A DNA stretch of 64,000 nucleotides from Rehmannia glutinosa (Eukaryota; Streptophyta; Magnoliopsida; Lamiales; Orobanchaceae). A model generated the notes under the pieces. That model was given only the letters and a program-made list of their open reading frames with translations. It searched no databases and was not told where the DNA came from. The stretch spans positions 992,001 through 1,056,000 of the forward strand of contig JABTTQ020003456.1 in NCBI GenBank assembly GCA_016081115.2, in the 5' to 3' direction. Shown one piece after another: positions 1 to 12,533 of the stretch (its first letter is position 1; the number at the start of each line of letters is the position of its first letter). A program made the translations under genes and the position numbers.

Positions 1-1074
1 GATCGCGTGAAAGCGATGAAGGCGTGTGGTCGGAACTATCGTGATGGATATGTTTTTATTTTTATCCATCCTCATATATTTCATCAAACGAGGATAATGA
101 TGGACCACCAATTTTTGACGAGGAAGGCGAAGAACCCATTTTGAGAGATTGATTGTGAAAAACCTCCGCACCAAGAGAATTGTGAGTATGATGACCCACC
201 AATTTTCGATGGGTCATCAATGGCTATGATGGTGTGCCAATTTTTGACAAAGAAATTGCGGATAATGGTGATTAGATGTGGTATATGACAAGTTTGGATC
301 TCGAGAAGAATGATGTTGTGCGGAGTGGTGACATGAGTTTTAGAGCGAATGGGACTAGACATGTAGTGTATAATTTCGCACATGGGTTCTCAATATTCTC
401 AATAACGGTGTTTAATTATTTATTCGACAAGAAAATTAAACCGAGCATCGAAAATATATATTCAAATTAGGATGGTTAACGCCGCGATTGACTACAAAAT
501 CATGGCGAGAATTTGATACAAGACAAATTGGAGTACCAATTGAGATAATTGGTAGGTTAGGCGATGAGAGAATCATAATGGATTTGTCAACCCACAAATG
601 GCCCCACAAAATTAGCTTGAATGGATTGAACAATCCATTCTTCATAACCGATAGCAAAGCTCATTGTCGCATAGCGGATCTTCATGTCAACATAATGATG
701 ACTTGGTACATTGAGAAGAACTCAACGGAATGTTCCATTTCCATTATCTTTTTTAGTCTTCATCATTTGCTCCCCTTTATCATGATGTTCACGACAACCC
801 TTGGAGATGACCTTGTGGTTGTAGATTTGCAAGTGTTGGGCAACGGACTATCTTGGGTTAATGGCGTGATCTCCGACCATTATTGGCCGACTCATTTAGC
901 GCAAAAGATGGTTGTTCTATCGAGCCATGTGATTATCGCGATTCGTACAACCTCGAAAAATTATTTCCCTTGTGTTTCCATCTCGTCCTCCTCGCGCCCC
1001 TCCATGGTTTTATAATTTTCCTAATGGCGATCTCCTTCCGATTCGAGGACGAATCGTCTCGACTCCGGAGAGAA
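1..1074 (+). pseudogene. Degenerate Ty3/gypsy-like polyprotein remnant
   Basis: No intact reading frame runs through this stretch. At 105-270 the plus strand, in shifting frames, repeats short peptides such as DGPPIFDEEGEEPI, DDPPIFD and YDGVPIFDKEIAD. They resemble the acidic PIFDE-type linker between gag and protease in plant Ty3/gypsy elements. At 1042-1074 the peptide FEDESSRLRRE followed directly by an LTR-like TGATGG start resembles the usual polyprotein end of chromovirus elements. The middle part (480-1015) has one 175-codon frame that I cannot assign. The region is best read as a decayed retrotransposon interior; the family call is inference from short motifs only. Confidence 0.4.
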
Positions 1075-1490
1075 TGATGGAGATAATATCTAGTTTATTA
1101 TCTTTTACGATTTTAGAATATCTTATATTTTAGATAGTGATTTGTGTGTTTAGGATTCTATTTAGTTTATTTTTAAGTTTCCTAGTCAAGTTAGGAGTTT
1201 TATTGTGGTCGGATTTTAATCCTATAAATACTTGCTATTTTATTATTTTTAGGAGATTGAATATTATTAAGTTTTGAGATTGTTCTCTTTTCCAAAGCAT
1301 ATTTTTTTTTTGGGTGGAGTATTTACGATGTCTGACAAAGATAGTGGCTATCTGTTTGAGTGTATTTATACGATGTGGGTTGAGGGGCATGTAAGAGAAA
1401 TATAGTGGGGAGGGGCATGCTACGATTGGGCCACAAGCAAAAATCACAAATGGATAGAGATATGATAATGTATATATCTTCCCATTGGAG
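1075..1490 (+). repeat. Probable truncated gypsy-type LTR
   Basis: The segment starts with TGATGGAGATAATATC directly after the polyprotein-like end and is AT-rich. It contains a TATA-like CCTATAAATACTTG near 1222, as expected for an LTR promoter. It stops where the copia 5' LTR begins at 1491, so it appears truncated by that insertion. No second copy lies in the window to confirm it. Confidence 0.4.
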
Positions 1491-2522
1491 TGTTGGAAAT
1501 TTAGTTTTGATAAAGTGGGTGTCATCCCGACTTTGACCAAATTTTCGATGGCTAAGAATTTAATTCTGGAGGAATTAAATTATGAATGGTTAATCTACCT
1601 TTCGAGTAGATGTTCGTAGTATTTTGTATTTCCCAAAACCAAATTTTGAGTAATGAGTGAGAAATTAATACACGAAGTTGGCCACACGAATGCGCAAGAT
1701 AGTTTATCCTAGTATAAATACTAGAAGGTGTTATTGGTTGGATATACTATAACACAAGTTGATGATCACAATAGGCCATGGGCGGCCCGACTCTTTGGGC
1801 TCGGGTCCAGGTTTCGTTAGTTTGTCACTCGAAAATGGGCTTGGCCCAAATTCAAGTGAGTGTTGGACCGATGTATCTAGACATTGGAGGTGTGCGGGTT
1901 CATGTATGTCTCTTGGAGTTTGTAACTCCTAGATAGTGGTCATAATGTGATTTGTAACTCTTGGAGTTACATTTGGTTTTAATTGCCCATTTTCTATCAT
2001 TAAATCTCCTCCAAGTGTTGGGAATTGGCCTTTATATGCTTAGCTTGCATTGATTTCGGATGAAGGAAATCGAGAGGAAATAGGGAGAAAGAGAGAAATT
2101 AGAAAATATTTTGAGAAAGTTATTTTGTCCAAAGGATGTTATCCCGAATGTCGTCACATCTCTCACTACATCTTCCTTTTCTCGCATTTTTTACGAGTCA
2201 ATCAAGCCGATTCTCGCTCTTCCTAGTTCGAAAGGTGTCTTTGTGTCGGTGGTGCTACTGCATACGGGGAGGTAAAGCCGTTTTATCTTTGGGGACATTA
2301 CGTCAAACCGTGAGCACTAGCCGGGACGTATTTGTCTTGCGGATAGAGTTCTACTCGACTTGGCTTTTGTTTTTCAAGTTTTGTCGATTCATGATTCTCT
2401 GGAGTGGAGTCCATTCAAGACTTGTAATAGTTAGATTTTGCTTCAAGTTGTAATTTTGTTTTGTTTTTGTAAGGCCATTGTTGAAGGCATTTCCCGTTGT
2501 AACACATTGTAAATTTCCAACA
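1491..2522 (+). repeat. 5' LTR of copia element
   Basis: This is the 1032-bp left LTR, with TG...CA ends inside an 11-bp terminal inverted repeat. It matches 6321-7359 along its whole length with scattered substitutions and small indels. A TATA box TATAAATA lies at 1713-1720 inside the near-palindrome CTAGTATAAATACTAG. Confidence 0.9.
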
Positions 2523-3575
2523 ATCGCAAGACAAATATTGTACCTTCACGTTGGCGAGTAGAAACAGAACCTTAGCTTGGAGATGAATCGGAGAAGACCT
2601 TCCAGTGGTTTCTTTGGAATTGTAGTTGTTGCTAAAAGCGCGTTGCGTTTGAAGCATGGGGCCGGATGGTGATATCCTATGCCGTGACTTTGTCTTTAAA
2701 AGACTTAGTTGTACACTTTATTGTATGTATTGTGTGGTTGATATGAATCGAGGATGTTTTCCAAAATGTTCATATGTTGAAAAGAAAAACGAAATGAGGA
2801 TGTGATTTCCAAGAGGTTCGTTATTTCTAGTTTTTGGATTGAGAAATGGATGATTCCAAGAATCCAAAAATTTGTTGAAACTAGTCTAAAAGTTTCAACC
2901 GATCCCGCATGATATTCGTCTTTGAAGGGATGTCGTTTAAATGAAAAAATTCCAAATGGTTTACATCGTTAAGATGTTGTTATCGAGTTGGAAAATTTTC
3001 ATGAATTCCTAAATGCATAAGCGGAGGAATTTGGATTAGTGGCACGATTGTTCGATTGGAAATCGAAGAAAGCAATCAAGGGTGCGAAGATAAATCCATG
3101 AAAGTCTTGCTAGAGACTCGAGAAAAATGTGTTGGAATACTTTTAAGAATTTAACGGATCCAAGAATTGTGGGGGTATGACCACACTTTCTATCACAATT
3201 TTGGCTTTCGAGCTAAGTTGCAAATTTAGATGTGAGAAGATGTAGTCCGAGATGTGGTAACATCTAAGGTAGACTTTGAACCACAATTGCGAAGGTGTTG
3301 CCAAAAATGTTGTTACAAAGAGGCAAACACTGATACCAAGTATGGTTTGAGGTGATGCAAGGGTGGTGTAACACCGGCGGTTTTTGAGAACCAAGTGAGG
3401 TGCGAAATGTTGTCGAAGGTGTGACCACATCTAAGGTCACACTCTCGGTAAAATGGTTCGAACAGTAATTGTCGGAACAAGGTTACGATATTTGTTTGAA
3501 CGAGGTTGTAATGATATTGTTGGAACGAGGTTCTAATAGTAATAGAACAACGAAAAGCATTCTAATGCTAATGAA

Positions 3576-5760
3576 ATGACCTTGAACTGTGTATCTTCCT
3601 GGGGTAATCCAGGGTTGAAAAACACAAAATATGTGGGGGGATTTGTGTTAATAGCGAACCACATATTGAATAAAATCCCACTTAAAGGGAAAGATAAGAC
3701 TCCTACGAATTGTGGAAAAATCGTAAGTCTTCTTATAAATACCTTAAAGTGTGGGGGTGTTTGGCTAAGGTTGCAATACGAACAAAGCAAGTGAAAATCG
3801 GTCCTAAAATGGTCGATTATATTTTTATTGGTTATGCACTTAACAAGAGTGCATATCATTTTATGGTACATAAGTCGGAAAATCCGAAATGACGATTGGT
3901 ACCATAATTGAGTTAGGAGTGCTATATTCTTTGAGCATATTTATCCTTGTAAAGAAAGGATAGATGTAAGTCTAAAGAAAATATCGTATTCAGATGTTCT
4001 TTGGAGATGTGACTTTTGTTGTCACATCTGGAGCAATTGCGGATGTTCTGCAGATGTTAATGAAGGTGATGTTTCGAGATGTTATAACATCCGAGACGAC
4101 ATCTGTACGACATCTCTTTGTCACATTTGATAGAACGATTAGTTCAACACCGAGTGGTGAAGAACTAAGACGGAGTAAGAGGCCAAAGGTGGCTAAGTCC
4201 TTTGGACCCGAGTTTCTAACATTGATGTTAGATGGTGAGCCAAACTCGATTAAAGAGGCTCACGAGTAGTCCGGATGCTCGCTCGGCAAGAAGCAATCAA
4301 TAGTGAAATCGAGTCCATTATGCAAAACCATACGTGGGAGTTGGTTGATCTCCTGCTTTGGTCATAAGCCTTTAGGATGTAAGTGGATCCTAAAGAAGAA
4401 GTATAAAGCGAGATGGAACTATTGATAAGTATAAAGCACGGCTTGTAGCCAAAGGCTTTAAACAAAAGAAGGGTATGACTTCTTTGACACTTATTCTCCG
4501 AACGAGGATTGTGTCTATTCGGGTGCTTCTCGCGATTCTTTGCTTTGTACAATCTAGAGATTCATCGGATGGATGTCAAAACGGCATTTACGAATGGAGA
4601 GATTGATCTTTGAAATCTATATGGAACAACTGAAGGGTTTGTTGCACCCGCCAAGAAAAGAATGTGTGCAAGTTGATAAGATCCTTGTATGGATGAAACA
4701 AGCTCCAAAACAATGGCATCTTAAGTTTGATAACACGATGTTGTCAAGCGGATATAAAATCAACGAATGTGATAAATGTGTATATGTCAAGGGGGACGGA
4801 AGCATTTGTCATAGTTTGTCTATACGTGAAGCGATTTGTTAATCATGGGCGTAGTCATGATGTTATCATGGACACACGAAAGGAATGTTAAAGAGAAACT
4901 TTGACATGAAGGATATGGGCTGGCGATGTGATCTGGGGATAAAAATCAGTGAGAACTCATTATGGAATTATCTTGTCACAATCCCACTATGTGGAGAAAG
5001 TGCTCAAGAAATTCAATGCTTTTGTGATTCACTTTGTCAAAGACGCCTATTGATTTAAGTGTAAATCTGGTTGCTAATGAAGAGAACCGGTGGCTCGGAT
5101 GGAACACTCACGTATTATAGGCGATCGATGTACATTACAAATTGTACACGCCCGACTTGGCCTACCACCGTAAATATGTTGAGTAGGTTCACGAGCAATC
5201 CAAGCCATGAGCATTGGAAAGTGTTAACCAAGGTGTTAAAATACTTGAAGTATACCTTGGAGTATGAGCTATACTATTCGAGATATCCCATTTGTACTTG
5301 AAGGGTATAGCGATGCTAGTTGAATTTCGGATTCGAAAGATTCTTATTCCACTAGTGGATACATATTCACCATTGCGGTGGTGCGTTATCATGGAAGTCC
5401 ATGAAACAAACGTGTATAGCTCGGTCCACCATGGAATCGAGTTTATAGCTTTGGACAAAGCGATGAAGAAGCAGAGTGGCTTCAAACTCTTTGGAAGATA
5501 TTCCATGTTGGAAGAAAGCCCGTGTGCCTCGTGATGATTCACCGTGATAGCCAAGCGATTTTGGGAAGGGCACGAGCAATATGTATACGGTAAGTCTAGA
5601 CATATTGGTCGGAGACATAATACCGTTAGACAATTGATCTCAAATGGTGTGATGTCAATTGACTACGTAAAGTCAAAAGACAATTTGGCGAGATCCTTTG
5701 TGAAAAGGATCGAATCGAGATCAATTGTGTAAATTGCTAGAGGGAATGGGCTTAAAGTCC
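3576..5760 (+). pseudogene. Copia integrase/RT/RNase H pseudogene
   Basis: Copia pol motifs appear in order but in different frames. At about 3650-3890 there is the integrase C-terminal part (NHILNKIP, YKYLKVWGCLAKVA, VDYIFIGYALNKSAYHF). At 4150-4270 the linker before RT appears (RRSKRPKVAKSFGPEF). At 4370-4800 are RT motifs, including GCKWILKKKYKA, the QMDVKTAF-like region near 4565 and KQAPKQWHLKFD. RNase H pieces lie at 5290-5730, ending GKSRHIGRRHNTVRQLI and SIDYVKSKDN. The YVDD catalytic region is disrupted (near 4800-4850). At least five frame changes plus stops make this a dead gene. The order and spacing match a normal copia pol, so the decay is mainly by point changes and short indels. 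Confidence 0.8.
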
Positions 5761-6320
5761 ACAAAGTAAAATAACCATCACAAAGTGGTGACCCAACCAT
5801 GATGATTTGGAGATCCCAAGAACTTGGTTCAATGGGAAAACTAAGCTATGAAGATTATGTTGTAACACTTGGAAACAATGTTTCAACCCATCTCTAGAGA
5901 GCAATGCCAAGTGTTGAACACTGCAAGTTGTGGTGAGGCTAAGTCATTTGACTTTTAATGATTCCTACACCTCGTTGAGGTTGAGTATGACAGGATACTC
6001 GGATAAGAGATCACCTATGTAAGTGAAAAGTGAGGGCCGCTTCAAAGTAACACTTATGAATCCAAAGTGGTGTCCATGGCGAAACGGACACAAACGTGAG
6101 AACATGAGGGGTTGAGACCTTCTTCGTGTTAATGCTATTATCTCGGTATACACCGTGGAGGAATAGTTGGCATTACGTCCACTAGCCGGTGTACCCGATA
6201 GTATTAACTATGGAAGGTTCAAAGCCACAAGCTACTTATCACGATGCAATATTGTCTCTTGAGGACTGGTTTTGCGTGTGCGCATTCATGCATGCATTAA
6301 TTTCCACTCATGTGGGGGAT

Positions 6321-7359
6321 TGTTGGAAATTTGGTTTTGATAAAGTGGGTGTCGTCCCGACTTTGACCAAATTTTCGGTGGCTAAGAATTTAATTCTGGA
6401 GGAATTAAATTGTGAATGGTTATTCTACCTTTCGAGTAGATGTTCGTAGTATTTTGTATTTCGTAAAACCAAATTTTGGGTAATGAGTGAAAAATTAATA
6501 CACGAAGTTGGCCACGCGAATGGGCATAATTTATCCTAGTATAAATACTAGAAGGTGTTATTGGTTGGATATACTATAACACAAGTGGATGATCACAATA
6601 GGCCATGGGCCGCCCGACTCTTTGGGCTCGGGTCCGGTTCCGTTAGTTTGTCACTCGAAAATGGGTGCCCAAATTCAAGTGAGTGTTGGGCACGATGTAT
6701 CTGACATTGGAGGTGTCCGGGTTCATGTATGTCTCTTGGAGTTTGTAACTCTAGATAGTGGTCATAATGTGATTTGTAACTCTTGGAGTTACATTTGGTT
6801 TTAATTGCCCATTTTCTATCATTAAATCTCCTCCAAGTGTTGGGAATTGCGGCCTTTATATGCTTAGCTTGCATTCAATTTCGGATGAAGGAAATCGAGA
6901 GGGAAATAGGGAGAAAGAGAGAAATTAGAAAATATTCTGCGAGAAAGTTATTTTGTCCAAAGGATGTTATCCCAAATGTCGTCACATCCGTCGTCACATC
7001 TCTCACTACATCTTCTTTTTCTCGCATTTTCCGAGTCAAGCAAGCCGGTTCCGCTCTTCCTAGTTCGAAAGGTGTCTTTGTGTCGGTGGGTGCCACTGCA
7101 TACGAGGAGGTAAAGTCGTTTTATCTTTGGGAACATTATGTCAAATCGTGAGCACTAGTCGGGACGTATTTGTCTTGCGGATAGAGTTCTACTCGACTCG
7201 GCTTTTGTTTTTCAAGTTTTGTCGATTCATGATTCTGGAGTGGAGTCCATTCAAGACTTGTAATAGTTAGATTTTGCTTCAAGTTGTAATTTTGTTTTGT
7301 TTTTGTAAGGCCATTGTTGAAGCGCATTTCCCGTCAGAACACATTGTAAATTTCCAACA
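6321..7359 (+). repeat. 3' LTR of copia element
   Basis: This is the 1039-bp right LTR, colinear with 1491-2522. It keeps the TATA box (6540-6547) and the TGTTGGAAATT/AATTTCCAACA ends. The polypurine tract is directly upstream at 6311-6320. Confidence 0.9.
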
Positions 7360-7690
7360 TTGGGAAGAAAGAAACTGAAGAAATGGGGGTGTCAGTTTAT
7401 CAGTTGGTGAGGTGTTTTCACTACTGTCTGATTGGATGGCGATTGTTTTTGTATTTTATTCAAAATTAGTTTCTCACAGTCACAGTTATACTAATTTTAC
7501 ATGTGTTTTCATATCATTCGTGCTTACCGAGGGGAAGAAAACAGAGGAAATTGTTGGTTTTGTGGGTTTTGATTTTTTTTTTCGTCTTGTCCTTTCCTTT
7601 TTCATTTTGGATTGTGTGGTGGGAAAAAAGTCTTTTTTAATTATTAATTTATTATTTAATCTCATTATTATCTAATATTATTCATTAATT
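7360..7690. other. AT-rich spacer, no gene seen
   Basis: T-rich sequence after the copia 3' LTR. The one open frame (7412-7675) is phenylalanine/valine-rich low complexity and is not treated as a gene. Confidence 0.6.
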
Positions 7691-7699
7691 ATTAGGCTC

Positions 7700-8000
7700 T
7701 GACACAAAACTATACGGCCGACGCGTCGGCCCTCTCCTACGTGCCCATGAGACCCGCTAGCCGATATATAGAGATTCTTCGTCTCATTTACAAGTTAATT
7801 TCTATAATTCACATTTACTACTTTCTCTCTTGCTATGGATTTTCTCTCGTTCACTGTTTTTTTGAGCATCGAGGCGCTTCCCGGGGATAACCCTAGAGCT
7901 CGTCTAATATTTATTGCAAGTTCTGCCGTTGAGAAGATTTCTATCTCCGAGTGAGAAGACTTTAACATTTATCGAGTTCTTGACTTGGGTGATCTGGGAG
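7700..8000 (+). repeat. Possible LTR/promoter scrap with GC-rich palindrome
   Basis: A 16-bp perfect palindrome GGCCGACGCGTCGGCC (7716-7731) is followed by a TATA-like CCGATATATAGAG and a CT-rich leader. Then comes TTGAGCATCGAGGCGCTTCC (about 7862-7881), which resembles the R-U5 part of plant Tat-type or SIRE-type LTRs. No partner LTR was found, so this is a tentative solo fragment. Confidence 0.3.
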
Positions 8001-9740
8001 GAAAAAAAAAAACATCGATTGTTATACATTGTAGGATGTGGTGTCATTCGTAATAATGGTAATAGGTCAAATCGACCACTTATGTTTTGTGAAAATGAAA
8101 AATAGTTATGTCTTTTTTTCTTTTTCGACGCAGAGGTATCCCACACTACGTGGGCGTAAACCCTATACTATCTTCAATCTATGGAGTATCTGTCATTCTC
8201 GGAAATATTCTTAATCTTCTCAGGAGTTGAGGAGACAACCTCGCACTACGTGTTAGTCCAGGTTCATACCTAAGACCTCAAAGGAGCCAAAGCTCCTTCT
8301 TTCCACAATGATATCACATGTGGGTCAAAAATAGCCATGTTTTTCATAAATATGTTTTTAGTCATTTTGACTAAAAACCGTGATCATCTTGCTTCGTATA
8401 TTCTCTAATGAATTATTTAGCTATTTTTTAAAAAATTGGTGCGGTACATAGTTCGAACAAAATAATGTAACTCGACTAGGAGTTATGTATTGGTCCCCAA
8501 AAATGAAAAGAAAAGAAAAAGACATTTGAACTCCAAAATGGCTAAAAAATTATTTTTGAAAAATATGCCTAATAAACATTTTTGCCATAGAGGATAGGCA
8601 AAAAAATCCAACGGAATATTTGTAATATGTATTATCGAAAAAAGAGAAAGTAAAAAATGAATCAACGATCATTGCATAAAATTGGAGAAAATACAAAATT
8701 GTTCCATATCCAATGCAATTGTCAAAAGTAGTTTTGTTTCGATTTAAAATTTTAATTCGTCTTGTAAATAATGCACCAATCATGCAGAAGTCCAAATAAG
8801 TCTCCAATATTCTTAAGTTATGTAGTACTTTTTACGTAACAATATCAACCAATTTAATTTTAAGGTCAAATCTGTACTCAATTTAAATATTTTTAATAGT
8901 TGCATGATTAAATTGAATATTTAAATTCGACTGGCACTACTTTTGATGTCCCCATAATTATATAACCAATTTCACATTTTTACCCATGAATTTCCGTTGG
9001 CTTCTATTATTATTTGTTGATATTACTAGAAAATCTTTCATTGTCTATGTTTTTTTTTTTTTTTTTTTTGAGGGGATTCGTTGTCTATATTTGATTCACT
9101 ACATTAATACATCCAAAAAAACTGTAGTCCAGGTACAGACCATTAATTAATCAATTTTTTCCCGGTATGAGTAATTCAAAACCTATTTCCCCATCTCATC
9201 AGTTATAAATAATCTAAATATAGATATTGAAATTCCTTAATACGAAAAAAAAAATCATTGGATCATTCTTTTCACGTTTATCTCTTCTACCATAATGGCA
9301 CAATTGTCAAAGTAATTAAATAAAAATCCAGCCTAACACTTCTGCCGATTTGATTAATTATCATTCTTTGTTGTCAATAACAATTGTGATAATAACAATA
9401 TAATCACCATCACAATGAATTTAAAATTCAATAGTTGAGTTGACCTTAAAGGATATGAAAAGAATAGAAAAAAGTTAAATAAAACTTTTGTTACTCCATA
9501 AAATCTGTCACAAATAGTGACATTTAATGGGCTATTTGGATTGGATTGTCATGATAATTAATCCCACTATAGGACTAGGGCACTAGGCAACATCACATGA
9601 ACCAATTGTTTTTTGTCAAGTTAATTATCATTTGGGTTTGGAGGATGTCAAAATCATTAACCATATTCACGTATGCATGCATTATATTTTCTCCATTATT
9701 AGTGGTTGCTATGAATTTGTATACAGGGTATTAGGTATGG
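8001..9740. other. AT-rich intergenic DNA
   Basis: No gene is supported. A 22-base T run sits near 9048-9069. A moderately GC-rich patch at 8130-8330 (GGTATCCCACACTACGTGGG onward) looks like dispersed repeat sequence but could not be assigned. Confidence 0.6.
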
Positions 9741-9939
9741 GGCCTCCGATTCGGGATTGAGATTTCATGTTCCATTTTCCTATTTCACTATTTATTTTAT
9801 CGTATCGATGATGAATGACACGTGCATAAAATAATATTACAATTGGTTACAATTGTACACTTGTCTTTCATCTAATATATGAATAAAGAGTGGAAAATGG
9901 AAAGTGGAATATGAAATCTCATCTCCTCGGTCCGAGGCA
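9741..9939. mobile_element. MITE with about 65-bp imperfect TIRs
   Basis: The left arm (from GGCCTCCGATTCGGGATTGA, then GAGATTTCATGTTCCATTTT) and the reverse complement of the right end (GCCTCGGACCGAGGAGATGA, then GAGATTTCATATTCCACTTT) match over about 65 bp. The total length is about 200 bp with no coding capacity. No clear TSD was found, so the superfamily is unassigned. Confidence 0.6.
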
Positions 9940-12000
9940 ACCTAATTTTTTCTTTATCTTGTTTCAATCTAGCATGATGTGGGATTGTTATTAGATAACT
10001 CATCCTATCTCATTAGTGGAATCCTATCTCATTAGTGGAATCAAAGGTGTAGCTAACACGTCGGATTACCAAGAGCCCAACTTTTTTTTTTCCTCTAGCC
10101 AAAACATATAAATTTTCTAAAACGAATTTTGTGCATATATGTTTAATTTTTCCCCAATTTTGGGTGCGCCCGAACCGGAGGAGCACTTTGTACATCCGCC
10201 CGGGTGGGATGAAATAATCCCATTCTTAGGTAATATAATTTGACTGTAGGACTGTTATTGTATACCATATATTATAATTTAAATAAATTAATTTGTGAGG
10301 ATTTTTATTTAAAGATAAATTAGGCAAGACATAACAATTAATAATTTAATACAATAATCAATCATAATATACATTTGATAAGAATATATCTGATATATTA
10401 TTCAAATAATCATATGAAGTACAAATTAAATTAGTAAAATAATTTAGTCTTAATCCAAAATACTAGCATATATATAATCAATCACTCGTCATTCCATCAA
10501 ACAAAGTAAACGAATCCTCGATGGATAGAGGTTTACTCTTTATTAATTCGATACATTTACGTGGATGCATGTGTTTTTATGTGTAAAAAAGAGTGGATGT
10601 TATTTGATACATCTCCACCAAGTGTTGCATCGCAAATACTCAAGATAGCCTCAACAAAAAAAGAGACGGAATGAATTACTCACGCATTCTCCAATGAAAT
10701 TAATTCAATAATACAATAATTTTGGCATGTGTTCTATTCTCTACAAATTCAAGTAGTAGCCCCGTGATTTCGGTATTATTCAGGCACTTGGTAGATAGAT
10801 GAAGAACAAGTTTGAAGTATCTCACTAATACAAAACCTATGGTTTCTAGGTATGTGAAGCTGCATTTTAGGCAGATTTTTGTATGATTGTATCTACAAAT
10901 ATGTAGCTGCAATAGAGCAGCCAACATTTATTGCATTGCACCTTATAATGGGCAAACATAGCACATGTGATAGAAGAAAGCTAACCTATTGACTGATAAT
11001 GGGCACCTAATTTCATCATGCAATGCATCTCTAGCGTAACCTAACCTAACCGGATTTTAAAATAAATTTTTTAAAAAAAATGCTCATGCAAGATCTCCTA
11101 TTCTTCACAAGATTTCATCTAATGTTGTCAATTCTCAATTCATAATGTGAACGCCACATATGTATGATATATCTTCTATATAAATATTATGTGCTTATTA
11201 TACACGTTCATCTAATGTTGTCAATTCTCAATTCATAATTGGTCATATCTTCTATATAAATATTACTTATTATACACATCTGACATTCATATCTTTGTAT
11301 TAAAATACTAGTGGCATGATTGGTCAATTGGAATGTGGTGGGAATAGATTGTAGAATGTGTATTTCGATAATGGTTCAATTTCATTCCGAAGAAGAAAAA
11401 AATGCTCATGCAAGATTGGTATAGTTTAGTGATGGGAATATCCATCCCATGAGAATTCCTATTACCAAAAATGAGGAATGGTCTCCCCCATGAGTTGAGC
11501 TATTCCCGATCATAAAGAAAAGCTAATTTTATTTCCAATGAAATTATTCTTCTAAGATTGATTAAAATTTGAATATAATTTAAATTTTTGAAAGGTAGTG
11601 TTACAAATAAAACTAATAATTATTTCTACTTTAAATATTTATAAATTAAATAGAAGTTATATTCAATATTTTAATTGAGTGTTTTATTTTTTTATAAAAA
11701 AATACATTGTACAAAATATTGTTGATATCATAAATATAAATATATATTGTTTAACATGCATTAAAATAATATTAGATCCACTTGTGCATAATATATTTAA
11801 TATAATTTTGTCTAGAAGAATTCTATTTAAGAGTTGTTTGCTGTTTAAAGTTATTTTTCTCCATTACTATTATTCATTTATAATTACATATCAATAGTTT
11901 TAAATCAAGTAGAAGAATAGTCATTCCATTCGTTTCTACATTCGAAACATTGACGCATTAAATTTGAGAAGCTAAGGCCAATGCAAATCATAACACTTGC
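9940..12000. other. AT-rich intergenic DNA with short duplications
   Basis: No gene is supported. A 19-20-bp unit (ATCCTATCTCATTAGTGGA) is tandemly repeated twice at 10004-10045. A longer duplication lies at 11114-11278. The rest is AT-rich sequence downstream of the SCL28-like gene. Confidence 0.6.
11114..11278 (+). repeat. Two-copy tandem duplication
   Basis: TTCATCTAATGTTGTCAATT begins both 11114 and 11207. Each copy continues through TCTTCTATATAAATATTA to TTATTATACAC. The first copy has about 20 extra bases in the middle. Confidence 0.7.
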
Positions 12001-12533
12001 ATCCGACTATATTCACTAATACCACCATATCCATATTTGAGATAAAATTGAGATCCAAATTTGAGCTCAGTAAGTGCCATCCCTTGAAGGCCATCAAATG
12101 CATCAGCCAACAACAAAACTAGACTAAAAACATTTTGAACCAGAGTGAACGGGGAGAGAGGTACAAAGTAGAAGATAAAAAGAAGGTACAATACTAAACA
12201 TGTTTCATAGTCTATTCTCCGTTACTGGTGACAATATAAACATCTAAAAACACCACTAGCCCCACATCAAGCTTCTAGCATAAGGTAACAACACTAGCAA
12301 AAGTAAAAAGCTTATCCCTTATTAAGCAAACTTCGTAGATTCTTGTCGTAACCATCCGAGCAGCAGTAACGGTCCAGAGAGGTAGCAACAAAACCAAATG
12401 AACCTTCAGCGAGGACTGCACAGCAAGGACACAGTTATATTGAATTAAACTGCAGTATGCCAGGTTTGCACCGCAAAAAGAGCACAATGTATAAGGTAAT
12501 CCGATACTCAAATGCAAGAAACAATTTCATAAC
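12000..12533 (-). other. SCL28: Probable 3' UTR of the SCL28-like gene
   Basis: This follows the predicted stop codons of the SR gene on the minus strand. It is less AT-rich than the spacer beyond 12000 and contains only short, unlikely frames. I treat it as transcribed 3' untranslated sequence by position; no polyadenylation site was fixed. Confidence 0.4.

Larger units (their letters stand above)
1491..7359 (+). mobile_element. Ty1/copia LTR retrotransposon, two LTRs, decayed interior
   Basis: Two long direct repeats (1491-2522 and 6321-7359) both start TGTTGGAAATT and end AATTTCCAACA. A purine tract TGTGGGGGAT (6311-6320) lies directly before the 3' LTR, as is typical of plant copia elements. 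The 3.8-kb interior carries copia integrase C-terminus, reverse transcriptase and RNase H motifs in that order, with many stops and frameshifts. No gag, no protease and no tRNA-iMet primer site were recognised after the 5' LTR, so the front of the interior is probably deleted or very worn. The flanks (TGGAG before, TTGGG after) are not a clean 5-bp target duplication. The element cannot be autonomous. Confidence 0.85.

Noticed and set aside
488..1015. 175-codon open frame as a host gene
   Set aside because: No recognisable domain, no promoter context, and it lies within a decayed gypsy-like interior.
3323..3345. ACTGATACCAAG as a minus-strand primer binding site
   Set aside because: It lies inside the copia interior with no LTR border beside it; the match to tRNA-iMet is short and likely chance.
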